Assembly (NCBI RefSeq): GCF_030684675.1
Contig: NZ_JAUXXZ010000023.1
Coordinates: forward strand, 100,710-164,709
Length of the DNA stretch: 64,000 nucleotides
DNA from: Daejeonella sp.
Lineage (GTDB): Bacteria; Bacteroidota; Bacteroidia; Sphingobacteriales; Sphingobacteriaceae
Reading direction: 5' to 3'
The position numbers and the translations under genes are program-made. The notes below the pieces were generated by a model, which did no database searches, was not told the DNA's origin, and saw only the letters and a list, made by a program, of their open reading frames with translations. Below, piece by piece: positions 38,138 through 47,044 of this stretch (its first letter is position 1; every line of letters begins with the position of its first letter).

Positions 38138-38815
38138 ATGACATTTGATTATAATACAACCAGGAAAAAATTAATTCTTGCCGAATATGGACGTAATGTC
38201 CAGAATATGGTTAAATATATTGTTGATCTGCCTACTAAAGATGAGCGTAACCGATATGCTCAGGTAGTGATAGATCTTATGGGATTTTTAAACCCCCACT
38301 TACGTGATGTTGCCGATTTCAAACACAAATTATGGGATCATTTGCACATTATTTCTGATTTTAAAATCGATGTAGATTCCCCATACCCGAAACCATCTGA
38401 AGATGCCATACGTTTTAAACCGGCTCCATTGTCTTATCCGCAGCAAAGGATAAAATATAAACATTACGGAAAAACTGTAGAGCTCATGATAAGCCGGGCT
38501 AAAAGTATCGAAGATCCTGAACGTAAACAGGCTATGGTTCAATCAATTGCCAATTTCATGAAAATGGCCTACGTTACCTGGAATAAAGATAGCGTTGCCG
38601 ATGAAACCATTATCAAAGATTTACGTGAAATGTCAAATGGTGCTTTGCAGTTAGAAGAAAATGTTAACCTGCAGCGTGTAGAAGTCAGACAAGCACCAAG
38701 CGCCAGCAGACAAAGAAATACGAACCAGAATAAAGGAAGACAGAACAGTAGTAATAGAAATAATTCAGGTTCAAATCGCCAGAGAAGTAATAATCCCGGC
38801 GGAAAAAGATATTAA
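38138..38815 (+). CDS. DUF4290 family protein with basic Arg/Asn/Ser-rich tail
   Basis: A 225-residue protein of the DUF4290 family, restricted to Bacteroidota. The first 180 residues are mostly helical (including YGRNVQNMVKYI and FLNPHLRDVADFKHKLWDHLHI). The last 45 or so residues are a low-complexity tail rich in Arg, Asn, Gln, Ser and Gly, reminiscent of RNA- or nucleic-acid-binding tails. The function is unknown. It commonly lies just before murA, as here. It starts 63 bp after the helicase gene. Confidence 0.9.
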   Translation: MTFDYNTTRKKLILAEYGRNVQNMVKYIVDLPTKDERNRYAQVVIDLMGFLNPHLRDVADFKHKLWDHLHIISDFKIDVDSPYPKPSEDAIRFKPAPLSYPQQRIKYKHYGKTVELMISRAKSIEDPERKQAMVQSIANFMKMAYVTWNKDSVADETIIKDLREMSNGALQLEENVNLQRVEVRQAPSASRQRNTNQNKGRQNSSNRNNSGSNRQRSNNPGGKRY

Positions 38816-39028
38816 TCCTGTTAAGCAATACTCTGCTTCTAACTTATCGGATCCATTTTTCCTGTATGCAAAGTCAGAACAATCAGTTGAGTTAATTAGA
38901 GAGTATTATCTTCCCTATTAAAAAAAATTTAACTAATTCAATAACATTTTAATTAAGTAAGGAAAGCTGGTTTTTGTAAATTAGCATTTTCGCTATATAT
39001 TAAAACATTAAAACCCTTTACCGAAAAG

Positions 39029-40357
39029 ATGAATGCATTTGAAATTGTTGGTGGTAAACCTTTAAAAGGAGAAATTATACCTCAGGGGGCTAAAAATGAA
39101 GCATTGCAAATCATTTCTGCTGTTCTCCTGACTGAAGAAAAAATTACAATCAGCAATATCCCGGATATAAAAGATGTTAATAAACTCATCGAATTAGTTT
39201 CTGATCTTGGAGTAAAAGTTGAACGCATAAATCAGGACACTTATACCTTCGAAGCATCAAAGATCAATCTTGATTTTTTTCAATCGGAGGCTTTCAGGGC
39301 AAAGGGTGGTAGTTTAAGGGGTTCGATTATGATTGTTGGTCCCTTATTGGCACGTTTCGGAAAGGCAGCTATTCCCAAACCTGGTGGTGACAAAATTGGA
39401 CGAAGACGCCTTGACACACACTTTCTTGGATTTGAAAAGCTGGGTGCCAAATTTATTTACGACAAAAAAACAAACTTCTTTAACGTTGATGCCAGCAATC
39501 TGAAAGGTGCCTATATCTTATTGGATGAGGCTTCTGTTACCGGAACTGCCAATGTGGTTATGGCTGCCGTACTTGCAAAAGGCGAAACAACAATTTATAA
39601 TGCAGCCTGCGAGCCTTATCTACAGCAATTATGCAAAATGCTCAACCGGATGGGCGCTAAAATTACCGGCATTGGCTCTAACCTTCTGAAAATTGAAGGT
39701 GTCAAAAAATTGGGAGGGACAGAACACCGGCTCTTACCGGATATGATTGAAATTGGCTCTTTCATCGGATTGGCGGCCATGACCGAATCTGAAATCACAA
39801 TCAAAAATGTTCATTTTGAAGAACTGGGTATGATTCCTGAAGTATTCAGAAAACTGGGTATTAAATTTGAATTGAGAGGTGATGATATTTTCATCCCATC
39901 CCAGAAACATTACGAAGTAGATACCTTTATTGATGGTTCAATTATGACCATAGCAGATGCACCATGGCCCGGATTTACTCCGGATTTACTTAGTATCATG
40001 CTGGTAATAGCCACTCAGGCCAAAGGGAATGTCCTGATTCATCAGAAAATGTTTGAAAGCCGGCTTTTCTTTGTCGATAAACTGATCGACATGGGTGCTC
40101 AGATCATTTTATGTGACCCTCACCGCGCAACGGTAATTGGTCTGGATAAAAAAGTGAAACTTCGGGGGATTGAAATGACTTCCCCCGACATCAGAGCAGG
40201 TGTTTCATTACTCATCGCAGCTCTTTCTGCACAGGGAACATCCATCATATATAATATCGAACAGATTGAGCGTGGTTACCAAAATATTGATGTACGACTT
40301 AAGGCACTTGGGGCTGATATAAAACGAATTAATGTGACTAACAAAACCGGGCACTAA
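39029..40357 (+). CDS. murA: UDP-N-acetylglucosamine 1-carboxyvinyltransferase
   Basis: A 442-residue enzyme for the first committed step of peptidoglycan synthesis, transferring enolpyruvate from PEP to UDP-GlcNAc. The EPSP-synthase-like two-domain fold is recognised by the N-terminal GGKPLKGEIIPQGAKNE, the TGTANVVMAA segment and ADAPWPGFTPDL. The active-site loop reads KPGGDKIGRR: the residue that in E. coli is Cys115, the site alkylated by fosfomycin, is Asp121 here. The same replacement in Mycobacterium and Chlamydia enzymes causes natural fosfomycin resistance. The protein is otherwise of normal length and complete. Confidence 0.96.
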   Translation: MNAFEIVGGKPLKGEIIPQGAKNEALQIISAVLLTEEKITISNIPDIKDVNKLIELVSDLGVKVERINQDTYTFEASKINLDFFQSEAFRAKGGSLRGSIMIVGPLLARFGKAAIPKPGGDKIGRRRLDTHFLGFEKLGAKFIYDKKTNFFNVDASNLKGAYILLDEASVTGTANVVMAAVLAKGETTIYNAACEPYLQQLCKMLNRMGAKITGIGSNLLKIEGVKKLGGTEHRLLPDMIEIGSFIGLAAMTESEITIKNVHFEELGMIPEVFRKLGIKFELRGDDIFIPSQKHYEVDTFIDGSIMTIADAPWPGFTPDLLSIMLVIATQAKGNVLIHQKMFESRLFFVDKLIDMGAQIILCDPHRATVIGLDKKVKLRGIEMTSPDIRAGVSLLIAALSAQGTSIIYNIEQIERGYQNIDVRLKALGADIKRINVTNKTGH

Positions 40358-40671
40358 TCAAATAATTTAGCCTATACAGCCTACACATTATAATACAAGA
40401 GTTTAGTTTGTTTCTGTTATCATTTCCCGGATTCTCAATTTGGGGCTTGAGATAACACAAAAGAAATAGATAATTAGTCCAGTTAACTTGACCTCATTCA
40501 CCTGTTTTTAATCTGCTGATCCTAAACCTAAAGGCAAAATTGGATTTAGGTACACTCCAAAAGCCCGACTCTCCATAAAATAATCAATATTAATAATCCA
40601 TTATAGTACATTATTTCGTATAATGGTTAGAATCAAGCAAAACAGCAGATACCAGCTTAACAAAATCATTC
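40358..40671. other. Intergenic region, 314 bp, no gene seen
   Basis: No open frame of plausible composition, no tRNA-like fold and no match to the repeat elements was seen. A weak inverted pair CCTAAA / TTTAGG lies near 40525-40550. It probably holds the promoter of the redox-glycosyltransferase operon. Confidence 0.5.
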
Positions 40672-41967
40672 ATGAATATTGTCATCATAGGGAATGGTAT
40701 TACAGGAATTACCTGTGCACGGAATATCAGAAAGCTTGATTCCAATGCCTTCATTACTGTAATCTCTGAAGAAAGCGAACATTTTTTTTCACGTACCGCC
40801 CTGATGTATATCTATATGGGGCACATGAAATTTGAACATACTAAGCCATATGAAGACTGGTTTTGGAATAAAAACAGAATAAGTCTCATCAGGGCATATG
40901 TTAAAACCCTGAATTCAAAAGATAAAACACTCCATTTTGATAATGGCAAATCAATAGCCTACGACAAACTGATCATTGCAAGTGGCTCAATACCCAATAA
41001 ATTTGGATGGCCGGGAGAAAACCTCTATGGAGTTCAGGGTCTTTACAGTATCCAGGATCTAGAACAAATGGAGAGAAATACCAAAAATATTTCATCCGCA
41101 GTGATTGTTGGCGGAGGATTGATTGGTATTGAAATGGCTGAAATGCTTCACAGCAGAAAGATTGAGGTTAAGATGCTTATACGAGAGAATCTATATTGGA
41201 GTAATATCTTACCCAGGGAAGAAGCACAACTTATTGGTAAACATATAAGCGCACATGGAATAGATCTTCGCTTTAACACTGAGCTTAGAGAGATTATTTC
41301 AGATGATCAGGATCGTGTTAAAGGAGTGCTCACAAACACAGGGGAACAATTTGAATGTCAGTTTGTTGGTCTTACTGCAGGCGTAAAGCCGAACATCGGC
41401 TTCCTTGAGAAACATGAATTAGAAACTGAGCGCGGGATTCTAATTAATGAATACTTTGAGACCAGCATCCCGGATATTTATGCTGCCGGTGATTGTGCAC
41501 AGTTTCGTAATCCAAAATCGGGAGAACCCGCCGTTGAACAATTATGGTACACCGGAAAAATGCAGTCAGAAACACTGGCTAGAACTATTTGTGGAGATAA
41601 GTCTGCCTACAATCGGGGAATTTGGTTTAATTCTGCTAAATTTTTTGATTTAGAATATCAAACATACGGGCAGGTTTTGCCTGAAATCAACGATCAGCAG
41701 AAAAGTTTTTACTGGGAACACCTAAATGGCAAACATGCTTTCAGGGCAAATTACAGCAATAAAGATGAAAGCATTTTAGGCTTCAATTTCATAGGAATCA
41801 GATTCAGACAAGCTATTGCAGAAGATTGGATCAGGGAGCACAAAACAATTGATTTTGTGATTCAAAATCTGAAAAAAGGCTGGTTTGACCCTGAGTTTTC
41901 CAAAGCCTATTACAATGATATCTCCCATTCCTATTTACAAAGTTTAAAAGGTGGAAATGAAGAATAA
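40672..41967 (+). CDS. NAD(P)/FAD-dependent oxidoreductase
   Basis: A 431-residue flavoprotein of the pyridine nucleotide-disulfide reductase fold. Motifs: GNGITGITCA near the N-terminus (FAD), the central GGGLIGIEMAE (NAD(P)) and IYAAGDCAQF (FAD C-terminal). There is no CxxxxC redox pair in the FAD domain, so it is more like a ferredoxin/rubredoxin reductase than a disulfide reductase. The C-terminal domain is about 100 residues. It starts the operon, lying 16 bp before the membrane FeS gene, which it may supply with electrons from NAD(P)H. The final acceptor is not known. Confidence 0.9.
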   Translation: MNIVIIGNGITGITCARNIRKLDSNAFITVISEESEHFFSRTALMYIYMGHMKFEHTKPYEDWFWNKNRISLIRAYVKTLNSKDKTLHFDNGKSIAYDKLIIASGSIPNKFGWPGENLYGVQGLYSIQDLEQMERNTKNISSAVIVGGGLIGIEMAEMLHSRKIEVKMLIRENLYWSNILPREEAQLIGKHISAHGIDLRFNTELREIISDDQDRVKGVLTNTGEQFECQFVGLTAGVKPNIGFLEKHELETERGILINEYFETSIPDIYAAGDCAQFRNPKSGEPAVEQLWYTGKMQSETLARTICGDKSAYNRGIWFNSAKFFDLEYQTYGQVLPEINDQQKSFYWEHLNGKHAFRANYSNKDESILGFNFIGIRFRQAIAEDWIREHKTIDFVIQNLKKGWFDPEFSKAYYNDISHSYLQSLKGGNEE

Positions 41968-41983
41968 TAAGCATTTAAAATAA

Positions 41984-43306
41984 ATGAAAGACATTTCACT
42001 TTCAATCGCCAGTCCATCTGCAGCTAACCCTCTACAAAAAATGGGGGCTGCACTTACTGCATGCGCAATACTGTGCTCGATAATTGCCGCTTTCGGAGTC
42101 GGAAAGTCCCATCCCCTACTATTCTTTTTCCTGATAACCGGTTTATTCATTTCCGGTGGCATATTTTATTCAATTCCCTATTTTAAGGCGCAGGCAGGAA
42201 TCAAAAATGATGGGATAATGCAAAATTCCCTAAGCAGCCGGGGTGCTATTGCCTGGGGCATTGCGATATTAATGACCGGGTTTTATATCATTCTTTATTG
42301 GTTTCCTTATTATCTTGAAGGTCTGATCCGGACTATGGATCCATTGAGCATGATGCTGAGAGGTAAAGCATCTGATCAATGGTTTTTATATGGTGCTTTT
42401 TATACCCTGGCTGTTCTCATCATGGGAATGCGCTTCATTGCAAAATACAAATTCAGTCGTTATCACATCATAAGAACTATTTCTGTGATGTTTTTTCAAT
42501 TAGGCTTTGCATTTTTGCTACCTGCATTTCTATTAAAATTAAATCAGCCTGAATTTTATTTTTCTTATTTCTGGCCGTTAAAATACTCCTATTTATTCCC
42601 GAATGATTTAGATTATCTTATCCAATCAGGGAATCTGGGGGTATTTATGGTATTCTGGGGTTTAGTCATGACGTTCATCGCTACCCCTATACTAACCTAT
42701 AATTTCGGTAAACGCTGGTACTGCTCATGGGTTTGCGGCTGCGGTGCCCTGGCCGAAACCTTAGGCGACCCCTACAGGCAAAATTCAGATAAATCTTTGA
42801 AAGCATGGAAGATTGAACGCTGGATGGTTCACTCTGTCCTCGTTTTCATTACACTCACTACAGCTCTGCTCTGGCTGAATTCATGGAAAAGCGGAACAAT
42901 TTTAGGTGATGCATCAGGCCTGTTTTCTCAGTGGTATGGTTTCCTGATAGGCTCGGTTTTTTCAGGGGTTATTGGAACCGGATTTTATCCCATTATGGGA
43001 TCTCGTGTTTGGTGCCGCTTTGGATGCCCGATGGCAGCAATTCTGGGATTATTCCAACGGTTCAAATCGAAATTCAGAATTACGACAAATGGTGGACAGT
43101 GTATCTCCTGCGGAAATTGCTCAACCTACTGTGAAATGGGAATTGATGTCAGGGCCTATGCGCAAAAAGGCGAGAATATAATCCGGGCATCTTGTGTAGG
43201 TTGCGGTGTTTGTTCATCTGTTTGTCCGCGCGGGGTTCTAAAACTTGAAAATCTGGAAGAGGAAGGTCGCTTTATTCCATATATTCGTCATGAAGACAAA
43301 AAATGA
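41984..43306 (+). CDS. Membrane-bound 4Fe-4S protein (NapH/CcoG-like)
   Basis: A 440-residue membrane protein with about six helices and several Cys clusters. They are CSWVCGCGALAE near residue 246, a WCRFGC motif near residue 342, and two ferredoxin-type 4Fe-4S motifs in the last 80 residues (CISCGNCSTYC, with a later CVGCGVCSSVCP). This resembles NapH and CcoG/RdxA electron carriers, which sit in the inner membrane with clusters in the cytoplasm. It starts 16 bp after the flavoprotein and overlaps the next gene by 4 bp (ATGA). It could pass electrons from the flavoprotein to a periplasmic or membrane acceptor. No catalytic subunit (nitrate, nitrous oxide) is nearby. Confidence 0.9.
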   Translation: MKDISLSIASPSAANPLQKMGAALTACAILCSIIAAFGVGKSHPLLFFFLITGLFISGGIFYSIPYFKAQAGIKNDGIMQNSLSSRGAIAWGIAILMTGFYIILYWFPYYLEGLIRTMDPLSMMLRGKASDQWFLYGAFYTLAVLIMGMRFIAKYKFSRYHIIRTISVMFFQLGFAFLLPAFLLKLNQPEFYFSYFWPLKYSYLFPNDLDYLIQSGNLGVFMVFWGLVMTFIATPILTYNFGKRWYCSWVCGCGALAETLGDPYRQNSDKSLKAWKIERWMVHSVLVFITLTTALLWLNSWKSGTILGDASGLFSQWYGFLIGSVFSGVIGTGFYPIMGSRVWCRFGCPMAAILGLFQRFKSKFRITTNGGQCISCGNCSTYCEMGIDVRAYAQKGENIIRASCVGCGVCSSVCPRGVLKLENLEEEGRFIPYIRHEDKK

Positions 43307-44004
43307 ATCAGGAGAAACAAAACCCATTAATTTATGTAATCATCCCTGCATTCAACGAAAGCAAATCAATAGGAAAGGTTATTGCTGATATCCCTGAATT
43401 GGTCACTGAAATTATTGTAGTTGACAATGCTTCCACAGATAATACGGGAGATTTCGCAAAAGAAAAAGGTGCTACCGTTTTAAGGGAAAACAGAATGGGT
43501 TATGGATATAGCTGTCTAAAAGGTATGGACTATATCAGTAAGAAAGTCAAACAGAATGATATCATTGTGTTTTTGGATGGTGACTATTCTGACTTTCCCG
43601 CTGAGATAGAATTGCTGGTCTCTCCTATTATGTCTTCTGGTTTTGATATGGTAATTGGTTCAAGAGTACTGGGAGAAAGACAGAAAGGCTCCATGCTTTT
43701 CCAGCAAATTGCCGGAAACTGGCTGGCTACCACATTGATCAAACTATTTTACAATGCTCATTTTACCGACCTTGGACCGTTCAGGGCAATCACCTGGAAT
43801 GCCCTTCAACAAATAAACATGAAGGATAAAACCTTCGGCTGGACAGTAGAAATGCAGGTCAAAGCAGCCAAAATCAAACTGAAGTTTACCGAAATCCCGG
43901 TTAGTTACCGGAAAAGAATTGGGGTTAGCAAGGTCTCAGGCACTATAAAAGGCACAATTTTAGCCGGATATAAAATATTACTCACCATTTTTAAAAATAT
44001 TTAA
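43303..44004 (+). CDS. GT2 glycosyltransferase, dolichyl-phosphate mannose synthase-like
   Basis: A 233-residue GT-A glycosyltransferase. It has VIIPAFNES near the N-terminus (nucleotide-sugar binding), VDNASTDNT, and the metal-binding VFLDGDYSDFP (D-x-D) near residue 89, with a later DLGPFRAITW. There is no transmembrane segment at the C-terminus, so it is a soluble or peripheral form that would put a sugar on a polyprenyl phosphate. Its start overlaps the FeS gene stop by 4 bp, so it is translationally coupled. Donor and acceptor are unknown. Confidence 0.9.
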   Translation: MNQEKQNPLIYVIIPAFNESKSIGKVIADIPELVTEIIVVDNASTDNTGDFAKEKGATVLRENRMGYGYSCLKGMDYISKKVKQNDIIVFLDGDYSDFPAEIELLVSPIMSSGFDMVIGSRVLGERQKGSMLFQQIAGNWLATTLIKLFYNAHFTDLGPFRAITWNALQQINMKDKTFGWTVEMQVKAAKIKLKFTEIPVSYRKRIGVSKVSGTIKGTILAGYKILLTIFKNI

Positions 44005-44021
44005 TTTTATACTACGGATTT

Positions 44022-45470
44022 ATGCTTGAACATGGTATTGTAATCCTTTACTACTTTTTCTTTTTTTTCATAATCCTATTCAGCATCGGGCAACTGGCCT
44101 TGTTAATCACATTTCTTTTCAACAGAAAAAAAGAAAATCCACTTAATAAAACATTTGAATTACCCTCACTGACTATTCAATTACCCATCTTTAATGAACG
44201 CTTTGTAATTGAGCGCTTATTGGATTCAGTTGAACGATTAAATTACCCCAAAAGCCGCTTAGAGATCCAGGTACTGGATGATTCTACTGATGATACTAAG
44301 ACAATTGCTGCAAATAGGGTTGAAGAATTAAAAACTCTTGGTTTCAACATACATCATATTCATCGATCAAATAGGGAGGGGTATAAAGCAGGTGCATTGC
44401 AAAACGGACTAAACAGTGCATCAGGTGATTATTTAGCAATATTTGATGCCGACTTCGTTCCGCATCCGGATTTTTTTATCGATACATTGCCCTATTTCAC
44501 TGATAAACAAACAGGAATGGTTCAAACACGATGGGGACATCTGAATGCAATGCAATCATTACTGACCAGGGCACAGGCAACCGGCCTGAACAACCATTTT
44601 ATAATTGATCAGGAAGGAAGAAACAAAGGCGGATATTTTATAAATTTTAACGGAACTGCAGGGATCTGGAAAAAAGAGTGCATCATTGATGCTGGTGGCT
44701 GGAAATCGGATACCCTCACTGAAGATCTTGATCTAAGTTACCGGGCCCAGATTAAGGGCTGGAGATTTAATTATTGTCCAAACATAATCATACCTGCAGA
44801 ATTACCTGACCGGATAAGCGCAGTACGTACGCAACAATTTCGCTGGACAAAGGGTGGTGTCGAAACTTCAAAAAAACTTTTAGGCAAGCTTTGGAAGGCT
44901 AAGCTCAGCTTAGCTGTGAAACTATTCGGAAGCTTTCATCTCTTGAATAACTATATCTATGCTTTTGTCTTAATTAGTGCATTAATAAGCGTTCCATTAA
45001 TGTTCGTTAAAAACACATCAACAGAATTTAATCAGCTCTTTAAATGGAATACCATTATTCTGACAGTAATGATGATCAACTTCCTTTATTGTTTTATAGC
45101 AATCTTAGCTGATAAAAAGAAATTTATCGCAGCGCTGATAGAAGTCATAACTGCATTCCCGGTTGCCATGGTTCTTTCTTTGGGAATGTCATACCATAAT
45201 ACAAGGGCAATATTACAGGGAATTACAGGAAAAAAGACAGCTTTTATAAGAACCCCAAAGGTCAGTAAGTCTAGCGGAATAAATCCCTATTTAAAGAGAC
45301 CAGGATATAAAAAATATACCCCTGAATTTCTGCTTTTTCTTTACTTTTTATTTGCTGCTTGCTCAGGGATATACTTCAAAGATTTTGGTTTTCTGATCTA
45401 TCATGCATTATTGCTCTCAGGATTTGGCTTCGTACTATGGAGTGCCTGGTTCGAAACATCTGAGAATTAA
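44022..45470 (+). CDS. Membrane GT2 glycosyltransferase (cellulose synthase-like)
   Basis: A 482-residue processive-type GT2. An N-terminal membrane segment (about 5-30) is followed by the GT-A domain: LPIFNERFV, VLDDSTDDT (D-D), IFDADFVPHPDF (D-x-D), TLTEDLDLSYR (TED motif) and QQFRWTKGG (Q-x-x-R-W). Three or four further membrane helices follow from about residue 305. The full D, DxD, TED, QxxRW set is characteristic of cellulose/hyaluronan/curdlan-type synthases and of ceramide-glucosyltransferase-like enzymes. It is the last gene of the four-gene operon (17 bp gap) and would make a glycolipid or polysaccharide at the inner membrane. Confidence 0.91.
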   Translation: MLEHGIVILYYFFFFFIILFSIGQLALLITFLFNRKKENPLNKTFELPSLTIQLPIFNERFVIERLLDSVERLNYPKSRLEIQVLDDSTDDTKTIAANRVEELKTLGFNIHHIHRSNREGYKAGALQNGLNSASGDYLAIFDADFVPHPDFFIDTLPYFTDKQTGMVQTRWGHLNAMQSLLTRAQATGLNNHFIIDQEGRNKGGYFINFNGTAGIWKKECIIDAGGWKSDTLTEDLDLSYRAQIKGWRFNYCPNIIIPAELPDRISAVRTQQFRWTKGGVETSKKLLGKLWKAKLSLAVKLFGSFHLLNNYIYAFVLISALISVPLMFVKNTSTEFNQLFKWNTIILTVMMINFLYCFIAILADKKKFIAALIEVITAFPVAMVLSLGMSYHNTRAILQGITGKKTAFIRTPKVSKSSGINPYLKRPGYKKYTPEFLLFLYFLFAACSGIYFKDFGFLIYHALLLSGFGFVLWSAWFETSEN

Positions 45471-45475
45471 TCCGA

Positions 45476-46837
45476 TCAGACAGATATCGCATTAATGATA
45501 TCATACTGTGTAATGATCTCGATTTCACCTAATTCACCTTCAACCAGAACAGCCATATTTTCCTTATTAATAATCGATGTAATTTTATCAATAGAGGTAT
45601 TCAGATCAACAAATGGAAAAGAAGAAGTCATGATATCCTTTACAGAACCTGATCGAAGTGCCGGGTTCTCCATAACAGAACTCAGGATATCACTCTCCGT
45701 GATCTTACCAACGATCATACCTTTCTGAGTGACCGGAATCTGTGAAATATTCAATGACTTAATTGTGTTGATCGCCTGCAGTACGGATTGTTCACAATCA
45801 ATCGTTACAATTTCCTGTCTGCCTCGCTTAATTAAAATGGACTTGGCTGTAAGTTTTTCATCTGTAAGAAAACCCCTCTCCCTCAGCCAGTCTTCATTGT
45901 ACATCTTGCCCATGTATCTGGAACCATGATCATGAAAAATGACAACAACAACATCACCCTCTTTTAACTCATCCTTAAGCTGCATCAGACCTGCAAGAGC
46001 CGATCCGGCAGAGTTTCCGGCAAATATGCCCTCCTTACGGGCTATCTCCCGGGTCATTAATGCGGCATCCTTATCTGTTACCTTTTCGAAACGGTCAATG
46101 ATATCGAAGTCAACGTTTTTTGGAAGAAAATCTTCACCAATTCCTTCGGTAATGTATGGATAAATCTCATTTTTGTCGAGGATACCGGTTTCCTTATACT
46201 TCTTAAAGACAGAACCATAGGTATCAATTCCCCAAACCTTGATAGCCGGGTTCTGCTCTTTGAGGTATCTTCCGGTACCTGATATTGTACCACCGGTTCC
46301 AACCCCTACAACCAGATGAGTGATTTTTCCCTCTGTTTGTTTCCAGATTTCAGGACCTGTTTGCTCATAATGAGCCATTGAATTAGAGAGATTATCGTAT
46401 TGGTTAGGTTTCCATGAGTTTGGCACTTCTCGCTCCAGGCGAGAAGAAACTGAATAATAGGAACGGGGATCTTCAGGCTCAACATTTGTTGGGCAAACAA
46501 TAACTTCGGCACCAAAAGCACGCAATGCATCAACCTTTTCCTTTGATTGCTTATCTGTGGTCGTGAAAATACACTTATAACCCTTTATGATCGCCGCCAT
46601 TGCCAATCCCATTCCGGTATTTCCTGAGGTTCCTTCTATAATTGTTCCTCCCGGCTTCAATTTTCCTTCCCGCTCAGCATCCTCAATCATTTTAACTGCC
46701 ATCCGGTCCTTTATTGAGTTCCCGGGATTGGTAGTTTCAATTTTTGCTAAAACCGTAGCCTTAACATCTTTTGTTATTGTGTTTAATTTAACCAGGGGGG
46801 TGTTCCCAATGGTTTCGAGAATATTGTTATACCACAT
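45476..46837 (-). CDS. Cystathionine beta-synthase (PLP domain plus two CBS domains)
   Basis: A 453-residue enzyme from the ATG at 46837. The PLP domain has NPGNSIKDRMA (Schiff-base Lys43), EGTSGNTGMGLA (phosphate loop) and a GVGTGGTISG motif. The last 120 residues are two CBS domains that in human CBS bind S-adenosylmethionine and regulate activity. It condenses serine and homocysteine to cystathionine; a cysteine-synthase side role is possible. A -7 promoter element (46842-46849) lies five bases before the chosen start, so the transcript is almost leaderless and the longer upstream reading from 46900 is excluded. Inverted and direct repeats lie farther upstream. Confidence 0.92.
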   Translation of the reverse strand: MWYNNILETIGNTPLVKLNTITKDVKATVLAKIETTNPGNSIKDRMAVKMIEDAEREGKLKPGGTIIEGTSGNTGMGLAMAAIIKGYKCIFTTTDKQSKEKVDALRAFGAEVIVCPTNVEPEDPRSYYSVSSRLEREVPNSWKPNQYDNLSNSMAHYEQTGPEIWKQTEGKITHLVVGVGTGGTISGTGRYLKEQNPAIKVWGIDTYGSVFKKYKETGILDKNEIYPYITEGIGEDFLPKNVDFDIIDRFEKVTDKDAALMTREIARKEGIFAGNSAGSALAGLMQLKDELKEGDVVVVIFHDHGSRYMGKMYNEDWLRERGFLTDEKLTAKSILIKRGRQEIVTIDCEQSVLQAINTIKSLNISQIPVTQKGMIVGKITESDILSSVMENPALRSGSVKDIMTSSFPFVDLNTSIDKITSIINKENMAVLVEGELGEIEIITQYDIINAISV

Positions 46838-46841
46838 GATA

Positions 46842-46849
46842 CAAAAATA
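46842..46849 (-). promoter_or_regulatory. -7 element of cystathionine beta-synthase gene
   Basis: TATTTTTG on the minus strand matches TAnnTTTG and ends five bases before the ATG at 46837, implying a leaderless or nearly leaderless transcript. Confidence 0.5.
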
Positions 46850-46897
46850 AGCATTTAAGCCCAAAACAACAGAATAAATGCCTAAATGGAATAAAAT

Positions 46898-46967
46898 CAA
46901 AATAATATATCAATTATTACTTAAAAACAAAATAATATATCGTAAGACTACTAGTTAAGTAGTCTTA
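46898..46967. promoter_or_regulatory. Direct repeats and palindrome upstream of the cystathionine beta-synthase gene
   Basis: CAAAATAATATATC occurs twice with a 30-bp period (46898-46911 and 46928-46941). Next to it is a perfect inverted repeat, TAAGACTACT-AGTTA-AGTAGTCTTA (46943-46967). The stem might be a terminator for the upstream AMP nucleosidase, but no T-run follows directly; an operator is the other reading. Confidence 0.4.
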
Positions 46968-47044
46968 ACCATTGGAAATTCGGAAAAAAACAGAAGAAAA
47001 ATTATACCGGAATAAAGGAATCAATAAATAGAATCGAAAATCTC

